Assembly (NCBI RefSeq): GCF_012911015.1
Contig: NZ_WVVV01000021.1
Coordinates: 1-53,077 of the forward strand
Length of the DNA stretch: 53,077 bases
From: Chelativorans sp. ZYF759
Lineage (GTDB): Bacteria > Pseudomonadota > Alphaproteobacteria > Rhizobiales > Rhizobiaceae
Direction: 5' to 3'
Shown: positions 8,052 through 14,933 of the stretch, in pieces
How positions within the stretch are numbered: the stretch's first letter is position 1
Layout: each line of letters starts with the position of its first letter
Translations under genes and position numbers: made by a program
The notes under the pieces: generated by a model
What the model was told of the DNA's origin: nothing
The model's database searches: none
What the model saw: only the letters and a program-made list of their open reading frames with translations

Positions 8052-9202
8052 TGCCGCCTCGGGTCGAAAACTATCAGGGGCGCGAGCAATCGTTCATCAA
8101 ACACCTGTTTCTCAACAAATATCTTGAGTCAGCGGCGTACAAGCTGTTTCAAGGCAGATCGCCGGTCTTCAATTTCGTGGATGCATTCGCGGGTCCCTGG
8201 CGAGTGTCGGACACCGACAAATACTCGGACGCTTCGTTCTCTCAGGCGATAGAAACGCTGGATGCTGTCCGCCGGTCTCTGCTCGATATGCGGCGCCCGG
8301 GGCTCAAGGTTCGTTTCCGGTTCTGCGAGCGAAACCCGGCTTCGGTCGCCAAACTTCAGCAGTTTGCAGCCCAGAAGCCCGAATTCGATATCCAGGTGTT
8401 CTCTGGCGCTTTCGAGGACAACCTGAATGGCATCCGCTCCGCTTGCCGCGATGGCTTTACTTTCACTTTCATCGATCCAACCGGCTGGAATGTCGATTCC
8501 GGCAAAATCTTTGATTTTCTCCGAAATCTCAACGGCGAGTTCCTTTTTAACTTCATGGCTGAAGAGGTGAACCGGCATGCCGGTTGGGATGGCGTGGCGG
8601 AATCCTTGGGTCGCTTCCTAGCGGACCCCGCCTGGAAGGCTGCGTTCGAGGCGATGCCCGAGGGGTCCAACGAAACGAAAATCCTGCAGCTTCTGAAGGC
8701 CAGGATGAAGGAAGCACGGGTCGCAACGTATCTGACGGACATGGCCATCCGAAAGCCGCGTGAGGATCGGATCAAGATGCGCCTGATCCTCGGCACGCAC
8801 AGTGGTTTCGGGGTGGAGGTGTTCCGGAGTGTTCAGGAAAAGGTAGAGAAGGAGGCCGTCCGCACCCGCCACGCCATCCAGACCGAGGAAAGCGGACAGT
8901 CACAGATCTTCCCGGAAGAGCAGATTATCGCGTTTGAGACTGATCGCGACGGTGTTGGCTGCTCCGCCCATTTCGTCTGGGCCTCCGAACTTATGCTGTC
9001 CACCGTGTCACTGAAATCGGGGATAGCGTTTGGCTCGCTCGCCAGCGAAGTGATGGAACAGGTTCCCGTCCGGACGACTCATCTCAACAAGATCGCAACG
9101 ACACATCGCAAGGCCGGGCTACTGCGTTTCGACCTTCCCATCGGAAAGAGAACGCCCAGTGCCCAGACAAAGATTTGGGTCGGCACATCACATGACGACT
9201 AG
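8051..9202 (+). CDS. tcmP: Three-Cys-motif partner protein TcmP
   Basis: 383 residues starting at ATG 8051, which overlaps the DUF5131 stop codon. The start 'ENYQGREQSFIKHLFLNKYL', split into two helices, and FNFVDAFAGPW (a motif I-like loop of class I methyltransferases), TFTFIDPTGW (motif IV-like DPTGW) and FLFNFMAEEVNRH match the TcmP family, named for its constant linkage to the three-Cys (DUF5131) protein. A C-terminal winged-helix-like part (residues ~300-380) ends in KIWVG. The methyltransferase-like fold with a D-P-x-G-W motif in place of DPPY suggests nucleic-acid or nucleotide binding. Activity has not been established as far as I know. Confidence 0.85.
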   Translation: MPPRVENYQGREQSFIKHLFLNKYLESAAYKLFQGRSPVFNFVDAFAGPWRVSDTDKYSDASFSQAIETLDAVRRSLLDMRRPGLKVRFRFCERNPASVAKLQQFAAQKPEFDIQVFSGAFEDNLNGIRSACRDGFTFTFIDPTGWNVDSGKIFDFLRNLNGEFLFNFMAEEVNRHAGWDGVAESLGRFLADPAWKAAFEAMPEGSNETKILQLLKARMKEARVATYLTDMAIRKPREDRIKMRLILGTHSGFGVEVFRSVQEKVEKEAVRTRHAIQTEESGQSQIFPEEQIIAFETDRDGVGCSAHFVWASELMLSTVSLKSGIAFGSLASEVMEQVPVRTTHLNKIATTHRKAGLLRFDLPIGKRTPSAQTKIWVGTSHDD

Positions 9203-9307
9203 GTGCCGCCTTCGCCACGCTGCCTGTGCCCGAACCGTCGAAAAAAAAGACGTGTTAGAAATGCCGCTTGTGCGGGCGAGGGCCACCGAAAACCGGAGGT
9301 GAAATCC

Positions 9308-10663
9308 ATGTCGAGCCACGAACTCTCAGAGCTCATCGATTTTGTTCATCGTGACGAATGGCAGTCCGGCATGCGGCTTGTCATGGACGAACATTTCGGG
9401 CCTGTTCTGGACGAGCTCGATCTCGACGTTGACGATGTCAGCGAGATGCTGGGCGAGGACATGGTCTCAACCTTGTGGGGCTGCGCCTTCGAGGACTTTC
9501 TCACAAGGGAGGGCGATGATGGGTCCAACCTGGTGGACGCCTATCTGAAGCATTCCGGCATGCGCGAGAATGCCGAAACGAAAACCTATATGCGCGCGCT
9601 GCGGATGTCCTTCATGAGCATCTACGAGGTGAGTGAAATCGTTCCCGGCAAGTCGCTTCTGGCCCGCAACATGCTGACTGACGGCGAGCCGGTATTGGTG
9701 AGCGAGACTACCGCCACAAAAACCCTGCGGCAATGGGACCGAATCGCGGCCCGCATCGTTCCGGTCGACGGTCGCAATATCCTTGCCGGCGGGCTTCTGC
9801 CCTTCTCCCACGAAGCATCGGAAATGGTCATGGACGCGCTGCAGGATGCGGTCGGTCGGAAAAGACGCGCCCGAAAATCCTTCACGCTTGGGCCGGACAC
9901 CCTGCGCGTTGCAGCGCCGCTATTTACAAACGTCTGGCTCATGGAGGCTCTGCAGGAGATGCTGGAGCCGACCATCCCGGATCTGCGTAACAGCGACGGC
10001 GAGGAGATCGAATTCTACGACATCCGGTTTCGGCTCGCCAAAGGCGTGCGGCAGAAAGACATCATCGCCATCCTCAAGACCATGCCAGCATTTGAGCCGG
10101 CCTCCTCGCGTTTCTGGAACTGGCTCGATCTTGACCGAGCTGGCTCACCACCGAGGGCGAAGGAAGTGGGAACGCTGTCCTGGGATGTCACCATGGCGGA
10201 TGGGGTTCCTGTCCTCGGCAATCTCGAGCTGCAAGGACGAGAACTTATCCTGTCGGTCAATTCCGTCTCGAGGGCAGAGAATGGGACGACACTTCTGCTG
10301 GCCGCTCTTGGCGCTCGGGTCGGCGAGCCGGACATTTCGATCCGATCATTCGAGGAACTTCTCGAGATGCACGACTCCGGTGTCACAGCGCCCCGCCCCG
10401 CAATCGATCCAGCGGAGGAAGAGCGGCTCGTTCACGACATGCTCGACCGCCAGTATCGCTCCTTTCTCGACGAGCCGGTCGGCATGCTTGAAAACGTGTC
10501 GCCGCGAGCGGCGGTAGCAACCGAGGCCGGGCGAAAGAGGGTCGCCCAGTGGCTCAAATATCTGGAGAACGCGTCCCAGGCGCACGATCCCGTCGACCCG
10601 ATGGGCAGCTATGATTTCGGCTGGCTTTGGCACGAGCTGGGCGTCGCGCATCTGCGTCGATAG
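9308..10663 (+). CDS. Hypothetical protein with C-terminal MbcA/ParS (DUF2384)-like tail
   Basis: 451 residues. GGAGG at 9295-9299 sets the start at 9308. The middle part contains SIYEVSEIVPGKSLLARNML and VPVDGRNILAGGLLPF, resembling the beta-rich core seen in SEC-C-associated proteins of unknown function. The end contains FLDEPVGMLENVSPRAAVA and TEAGRKRVAQWLKYLE (residues ~405-435), close to the 'P-L-G-G-x-T-P-R-E-A ... G-x-x-x-V' pattern of the Xre/MbcA/ParS toxin-binding domain. No toxin gene (RES or other) is adjacent and no SEC-C cysteine tail is present. It follows the DUF5131/tcmP pair by about 100 bp and may belong to the same cargo. The function is unknown. Confidence 0.55.
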   Translation: MSSHELSELIDFVHRDEWQSGMRLVMDEHFGPVLDELDLDVDDVSEMLGEDMVSTLWGCAFEDFLTREGDDGSNLVDAYLKHSGMRENAETKTYMRALRMSFMSIYEVSEIVPGKSLLARNMLTDGEPVLVSETTATKTLRQWDRIAARIVPVDGRNILAGGLLPFSHEASEMVMDALQDAVGRKRRARKSFTLGPDTLRVAAPLFTNVWLMEALQEMLEPTIPDLRNSDGEEIEFYDIRFRLAKGVRQKDIIAILKTMPAFEPASSRFWNWLDLDRAGSPPRAKEVGTLSWDVTMADGVPVLGNLELQGRELILSVNSVSRAENGTTLLLAALGARVGEPDISIRSFEELLEMHDSGVTAPRPAIDPAEEERLVHDMLDRQYRSFLDEPVGMLENVSPRAAVATEAGRKRVAQWLKYLENASQAHDPVDPMGSYDFGWLWHELGVAHLRR

Positions 10664-11279
10664 CGCCATGGCCATCCATGCGGCGAGATGAGCCTGCGCA
10701 CGGCGGCGCCGTACACGCCCAAGAGTACGGCAGGGATCCGCCATGAACGAATCGCGATCAAAAACGATGGTCTGCCTGTTGCAGCCATGGAGGGCACTCA
10801 TTACCCCGCGCGACGAGACGTTCCCGGCCCTCCCGACGGCGACTTGCTGCGTTGTCTTCGCCCCATAAGGCGCCTTTGGGGAGGCGAAAGCGTCTTGCCA
10901 GGCTGACCACAGGCTGGGTACGCGCCACTGCACTGTCGGCGGTCATGCGACTGAACCGAGGTCTCCCCGACGTGCCCCGCATTTGTTGTCCGTCCGCCCA
11001 TGCAGGTCTCTCTTCTGGCTGATCACGCCGCAGGCCGGCTTCGCCTCGTTCCCCGTTACGCAATGGGGTCGCGTGACTTTCTTCCCCTGCCGATGCCACC
11101 CCACGCGGTGCCCGCGCGGGGCCCCGGCATTCGACATTCCTCGCGATACAAGAAACTCCCGCGCCTCCCATCCTCCGCTGACGCTCCGGCCCAGGGGTGC
11201 GCCGGCCCACGCCCGCGGCTTCGGATCGCCATCGAGGCCGCATTGGGCGGGCTCGCAAACAGAAGCAGGAGCAATTGAC
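10664..11279. other. Long gene-free stretch ahead of the DUF736 gene
   Basis: 616 bp without a credible gene on either strand. Open frames here overlap each other, are proline/arginine-rich and lack family motifs. The distal half (11133-11201) is the conserved leader block shared with the DUF2493 gene. The rest contains short G+C-rich inverted repeats but no clear promoter or terminator. Confidence 0.5.
11133..11201 (+). promoter_or_regulatory. Conserved leader block of the DUF736 gene
   Basis: This is the second copy of the block at 4086-4152: GACATTCCTC, then identical CCATCCTCCGCT (11168-11179), CGCT, CGGCCC and GGGTGCG. It ends 78 bases before the ATG at 11280. The equal spacing in front of two unrelated proteins favours a regulatory role over chance. 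Confidence 0.5.
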
Positions 11280-11600
11280 ATGGCAACCATCGGAACCTTC
11301 AAGCAGACCGCCAACGAGTACACCGGCGAAATCGTCACCCTCAGCGTCCAGGCCAAGAACGTCCGCATCGTGCCGGAGGAGCAGAAAGGCAACGAGAACG
11401 CACCAAGCCACCGGATCCACTCGGGAAAGGCCGAAATCGGCGCAGCCTGGAGCCGGCGATCCTCCGAAGGCCGCGACTACCTCTCGGTCAAGCTCGACGA
11501 CCCCTCGTTCATGGCGCCCATCTACGCCAACCTCTTCGAGGACGAAGGCGGAAGCCACAGCCTGGTCTGGACCCGCAGCCGCAAGGTCAATGGCGACTGA
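11280..11600 (+). CDS. DUF736 family protein
   Basis: 106 residues, start ATG 11280 after CAGGAGCAATTGAC. The start MATIGTFKQTANEYTGEI, the middle GAAWSRRSSEGRDYLSVKLDDPSF and the end part SLVWTRSR are diagnostic of DUF736, a small beta-rich protein found almost exclusively on alphaproteobacterial plasmids and ICEs. The function is unknown; it is usually highly conserved and close to transfer or maintenance genes. It is monocistronic here and followed by a strong hairpin. Confidence 0.9.
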   Translation: MATIGTFKQTANEYTGEIVTLSVQAKNVRIVPEEQKGNENAPSHRIHSGKAEIGAAWSRRSSEGRDYLSVKLDDPSFMAPIYANLFEDEGGSHSLVWTRSRKVNGD

Positions 11601-11621
11601 GCCAACATCGAAGCGAAGCAC

Positions 11622-11649
11622 GGCCCGCCCGGAGCGATCCGGGCGGGCC
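11622..11649. terminator. Hairpin between convergent genes
   Basis: A perfect 12-bp stem (GGCCCGCCCGGA / TCCGGGCGGGCC) with a GCGA tetraloop lies 21 bases after the DUF736 stop and about 40 bases after the end of the convergent minus-strand gene. There is no T run on either side, so it is a likely but atypical bidirectional terminator. Confidence 0.65.
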
Positions 11650-11687
11650 ATCCCCGTTGGCGGCACGGCGGCTGAAAGAGGCCAGGT

Positions 11688-12860
11688 TCAGCGGCTGAAG
11701 GTGATCGCGCTATTCAGCGCGACGGCCTCATCGAGAATCCGGTGCCAGACTTCCGCGTCCCTGATCTCCAGCATCATCCGCGCCATCAGTATGGCGACGG
11801 CGTCCCGGTCGTAGAACTCTCCGGCTGCCTGAGCACGCCCGAGATACTCGAGGCCTATCCTGAATAGCTTTTCCATGATGACGAACTGGCTTGCGTCAAG
11901 GCGAACGTCATAGCCCCTGCCGAACCGCCCGAGACTTCGCGCCAGTGCCACGAGTTCGCGATGGACGAGCAGGTTGGGGAAGAGGCCGGTGAGATCAACG
12001 TCGCAGTCCACAGCGGCGCGGACCACCTGCGCCAGAGACGGTCGTTCGACGCCGGCCCCTGCGATCGTTCTGACGGTCGCCTTCATCGCCGGACGGTCGC
12101 GGCGGCTATCGTCCGCCTGCTCCTGAATCGCGTTCACCAGCGTGGTTGCCTGGCGCAGGCAGGAAAGTAGAAATCGGATGCGCTCGACCTCGTGATCGAT
12201 GCCTTCGGCGGCAATCTTGCGGGCATCTGGGCCAGCACAGTCCCACAGAACCTGTTGGCCTTCGCGCTTGCCCGCTTCCCGGGGCGAGGGGTTGTCCGCA
12301 AAAAAGGCCCCGACCAGCCTGCTGCCGGCATCATACTGAGTGCGAAAGAATGCCAGGGCCCGTTCCTCGGCATCGTTCGAACGACGTCCATCGTCGATCC
12401 AGGCATTGGCCACCAGCAGTTCCAATGCCGCATCGCGCAGAGCGGGAACCTTCATGCGCCGGCTGGTCTCATTGCTGACCCGCATCAGCGCGCAGATGCG
12501 CTCGGTCTTCAGATAGACCTGGATCGCAAGCGCATCCTGTATCAGTTTCTCGAGCGCCTTGAGCTGACGCCGCCCGCGTTTCAGTGGCAGCGGGACGGCA
12601 TCCGCGCCGAAAGCCATCAGGATTGGTTCGCCGGAGCGAAACCGCTCCATGTGATCGTGCGACAGCACGATACCACGATCAAATAGGTGATCGGGGTCGG
12701 CGACCAGAAAATCCGGGCGGCGACCTTGCAGGTACTCAAGAATGGCGGGGGATACGTCGGCCAGGGTCGGCTTCGGCAAGACCTTCTCATTGGCGAGGAT
12801 GACAAAGGGCCTCGTGGCTAGCCAATCGCGAAACCCGAGTTCCGAATATTCCACATCCAT
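11688..12860 (-). CDS. Hypothetical protein, 390 aa
   Basis: GGAGG just upstream sets the start at the ATG at 12860; a TTG 12 bases further out is embedded in that site. The protein starts MDVEYSELGFRDWLATRPFV and is mostly helical (LKALEKLIQDALAIQVYL, ERIRFLLSCLRQATTLVNAI), ending in EVWHRILDEAVALNSAI. It has no signal peptide, membrane helix, nucleotide loop or metal motif that I can see. I do not recognise the family. It is convergent with the DUF736 gene and lies downstream of another minus-strand unknown gene about 70 bp away, so the two may be one operon. Confidence 0.6.
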   Translation of the reverse strand: MDVEYSELGFRDWLATRPFVILANEKVLPKPTLADVSPAILEYLQGRRPDFLVADPDHLFDRGIVLSHDHMERFRSGEPILMAFGADAVPLPLKRGRRQLKALEKLIQDALAIQVYLKTERICALMRVSNETSRRMKVPALRDAALELLVANAWIDDGRRSNDAEERALAFFRTQYDAGSRLVGAFFADNPSPREAGKREGQQVLWDCAGPDARKIAAEGIDHEVERIRFLLSCLRQATTLVNAIQEQADDSRRDRPAMKATVRTIAGAGVERPSLAQVVRAAVDCDVDLTGLFPNLLVHRELVALARSLGRFGRGYDVRLDASQFVIMEKLFRIGLEYLGRAQAAGEFYDRDAVAILMARMMLEIRDAEVWHRILDEAVALNSAITFSR

Positions 12861-12931
12861 TTTCGCCTCCAAACCTGGTCATGCATCGATGCTGACGTCG
12901 GCTTTTGCCGGCGGCAAGAGGGGAGCCCTTA

Positions 12932-13474
12932 TCAACGCTGTGTTTTGCGTGCTGCGGCAGCACGACGGAGGGCATCTTTCAGAGGCATATCGCCGCCGGT
13001 CGCCCTCGCCAAAGGTTGTTCCTTTTGCTCGTCCGGATTGCCAGCGGAGGACTCTGCCGCTGCCTGGTCCTGTCGCCACTGCTGATCAGCCATGTGGTCT
13101 CGCGGGGGTCGCCGTGGCTCGGCTTGAGTTGGCCGGGATGATGGGGGCGGCGTCGGCTTGATCGTTCCACTGGCACAGATAGGGGGCGTGGTCCGAGCTG
13201 GCTCTCGGGCAGGCTGAGCCTGCCGCTGGTTCCGCTTCAGTTGCCGCGCAAAGATGCCGCGCAGGTGAGCCGCACCGAAAGGCCGGCCGTCAGGCCTCAC
13301 GACGTCGGCGCGGACAAGCAGGCGGTCGATCTGATCCCAGTTCAGGCCGCGCGCGCGGAAATCGCGGAATACGCCGAGGTGAAGGGCGACGAGACGTTCC
13401 AATGGAATCGGCCCCGCACCCGCATCGAAGGCACGACCAAGTTCCTGGAGCGCATGATTGATGTCGTTCTTCAT
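12932..13474 (-). CDS. Hypothetical plasmid protein with helix-turn-helix-like N-terminus
   Basis: 180 residues. The N-terminal ~80 residues (IPLERLVALHLGVFRDFRARG, then LNWDQIDRLLVRADVVRPDG and LRGIFARQLKR) look like a small helical DNA-binding domain: 'G-L-x-W-x-x-I' followed by a residue pattern common to HTH regulators of plasmid transfer regions. The C-terminal half is proline-, glutamine- and arginine-rich and probably disordered, ending in PLKDALRRAAAARK. Similar proteins occur near mobilisation genes in alphaproteobacterial plasmids, but no relaxase is present in this window. The coding start is the ATG at 13474. Confidence 0.55.
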   Translation of the reverse strand: MKNDINHALQELGRAFDAGAGPIPLERLVALHLGVFRDFRARGLNWDQIDRLLVRADVVRPDGRPFGAAHLRGIFARQLKRNQRQAQPAREPARTTPPICASGTIKPTPPPSSRPTQAEPRRPPRDHMADQQWRQDQAAAESSAGNPDEQKEQPLARATGGDMPLKDALRRAAAARKTQR

Positions 13475-13892
13475 CCAGCAAGGCTGACGCCAATCCGATC
13501 AGCCTGCAAGCGAGTCAGAACGCAGCAATTCGAAACGACTCATATCGTTACGAACCGCCGCAAAATGACTCTTTCACACCTGTGCATCGTTGGATGGCGC
13601 CGGCCTGGCGGGAACTTCTTCGACGTTTTCGGCAACCTGCAAAGTCGGGATGCGGTCATCGTTCCGGCCTCATGAAAGCGGAACGATCGTCCGCAGGGCC
13701 CTAATGGTAGTCCGCTGATCTGGATCTATTCATCTTGGTCGTGCCCGAAGCACGCGCACAGGTGCAGATTTCCCAGATCGTCGGTCCTTCGACCGGTTGC
13801 CATTACGTCGTCGTCGCCCTCACCATTGCCCCACCCCTCATCAGGGTGGATCGCGCTTGTCCTCAGGAAGACATCGGTGTCGATACTACATT
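13475..13892. other. Gene-free stretch with a hairpin, next to the IS110 3' end
   Basis: 418 bp without a credible gene. It contains a 9-bp inverted repeat (ATCGTTCCG 13658-13666 / CGGAACGAT 13679-13687, 12-nt loop). The part next to the transposase stop (about 13690-13892) is the flanking non-coding end of the IS110 element. In the IS1111 group of this family that end can encode the bridge RNA, so this is a candidate location. I cannot define the outer boundary of the element. Confidence 0.4.
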
Positions 13893-14917
13893 TCAGGCAA
13901 CCGCAGACAAGGCCTGATTGAACCGCTCTCCCCGGCGCATGACCGCCCAGGCGACCCGCGCCAGCTTGTTGGCCACCGCGACCGTCACCACACGCGCCTG
14001 CCGACGCGCAAGCAGGCCGTTGATCCAGTCTGCAAGTCCCGGCTTGTTGCGGGAGTATCGTATCACGGCGGTCGCGCCCAGCACCAGAAGCTTGCGCAGA
14101 TAGGGGTCGCCCTTCTTCGAGATGCGGCCGAGATAGACCTTGCCGCCGGTGCCGCTTTGGCGTGGAACCAGGCCAATCCAGGCAGCGAAGTGCCGCCCGG
14201 ATTTGAAAGCACGGGCATCGGCGATGGTCGCCGAAATGGCCGATGCGGTGATGAGACCGATTCCGGGAATGGTTTGCAGCCTCTGGCTGACCTCGCTGGC
14301 CCGATGGTTGGCAAGGATCGCCTTGTCCGCGAAACGACACGTGACTGGAGATCCTCGATCTGCCCCATGATCAGCTCGACGCAGCCGCGAACCTCATCGG
14401 GCAGGACAGCCTCGCTGGATGCGCGCGCCAACTCGTGCAGGGCGGGAATGCTCCACGTTCCCTTTGGCGCGATCAGTCCGAACTCGGCAAGTTGCCCCCG
14501 CAACGAGTTCACCAACATGGTGCGCTGCTTGACCAGCAGCTCCCGCGTTCGATGCAGCATTAGACCGGACTGCTGCTCGACGCTCTTGACCTCGACGTAC
14601 CGCATGGTGGGGCGCGTCACGGCCTCGCAGATCGCCTCGGCGTCGATCTCGTCGTTTTTGCAACGTTTGATACAGGGTTTGACGTAACTCGCCGGCATCA
14701 GCCGGACGTCGTGACCGAGGTCGGTCAGCACCCGACCCCAGTGATGGGAGGTGCCGCACGACTCCACGCCGATGAGGCTGCTCGGCAGCTGCCGGAAGAA
14801 CTCGATCATCTCCGAGCGGCGCAGCTTTTTCCGAAGAACGACTTCGCCGTTCTGGTCGGTTCCGTGGATCTGGAAAACGTGCGTGGCGAGATCAAGGCCG
14901 ATAATCAGTGCAGGCAT
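13893..14917 (-). pseudogene. IS110-family transposase, frameshifted
   Basis: The N-terminal part (from ATG 14917) has the DEDD/RuvC-like domain: LIIGLDLATHVFQIHG, LIGVESCGTSHHW and CKNDEIDAEAICEAVTRPTM, with the acidic residues D, E, D, D in place. Near 14335-14340 the frame breaks. The Tnp2 domain continues in another frame with ADKAILANHRASE, IPGIGLITASAIS, FAAWIGLVPRQSGTGGK and LGATAVIRYSR, ending at 13893. The PRQ-SG-GG motif holds the catalytic serine of these DEDD/serine-type recombinases. A single frameshift separates the two domains, so the element is probably inactive. The sequence type (LRRSEMIEFF, VEQQSGLMLHRTR) is common in rhizobia. The 5' side is cut short by the IS21 element that begins about 15 bp upstream of the ATG. 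Confidence 0.85.
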
Positions 14918-14933
14918 CAAAATTGAGAGCGGC

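Noticed and set aside
10758-11666. 302-residue minus-strand open frame across the DUF736 gene and its leader
   Set aside because: Overlaps the conserved leader block and the DUF736 gene in antisense, with no ribosome site or motifs.
13658-13687. 9-bp inverted repeat considered as oriT or terminator
   Set aside because: No relaxase, no nic-like consensus and no T run; left as an unassigned hairpin.
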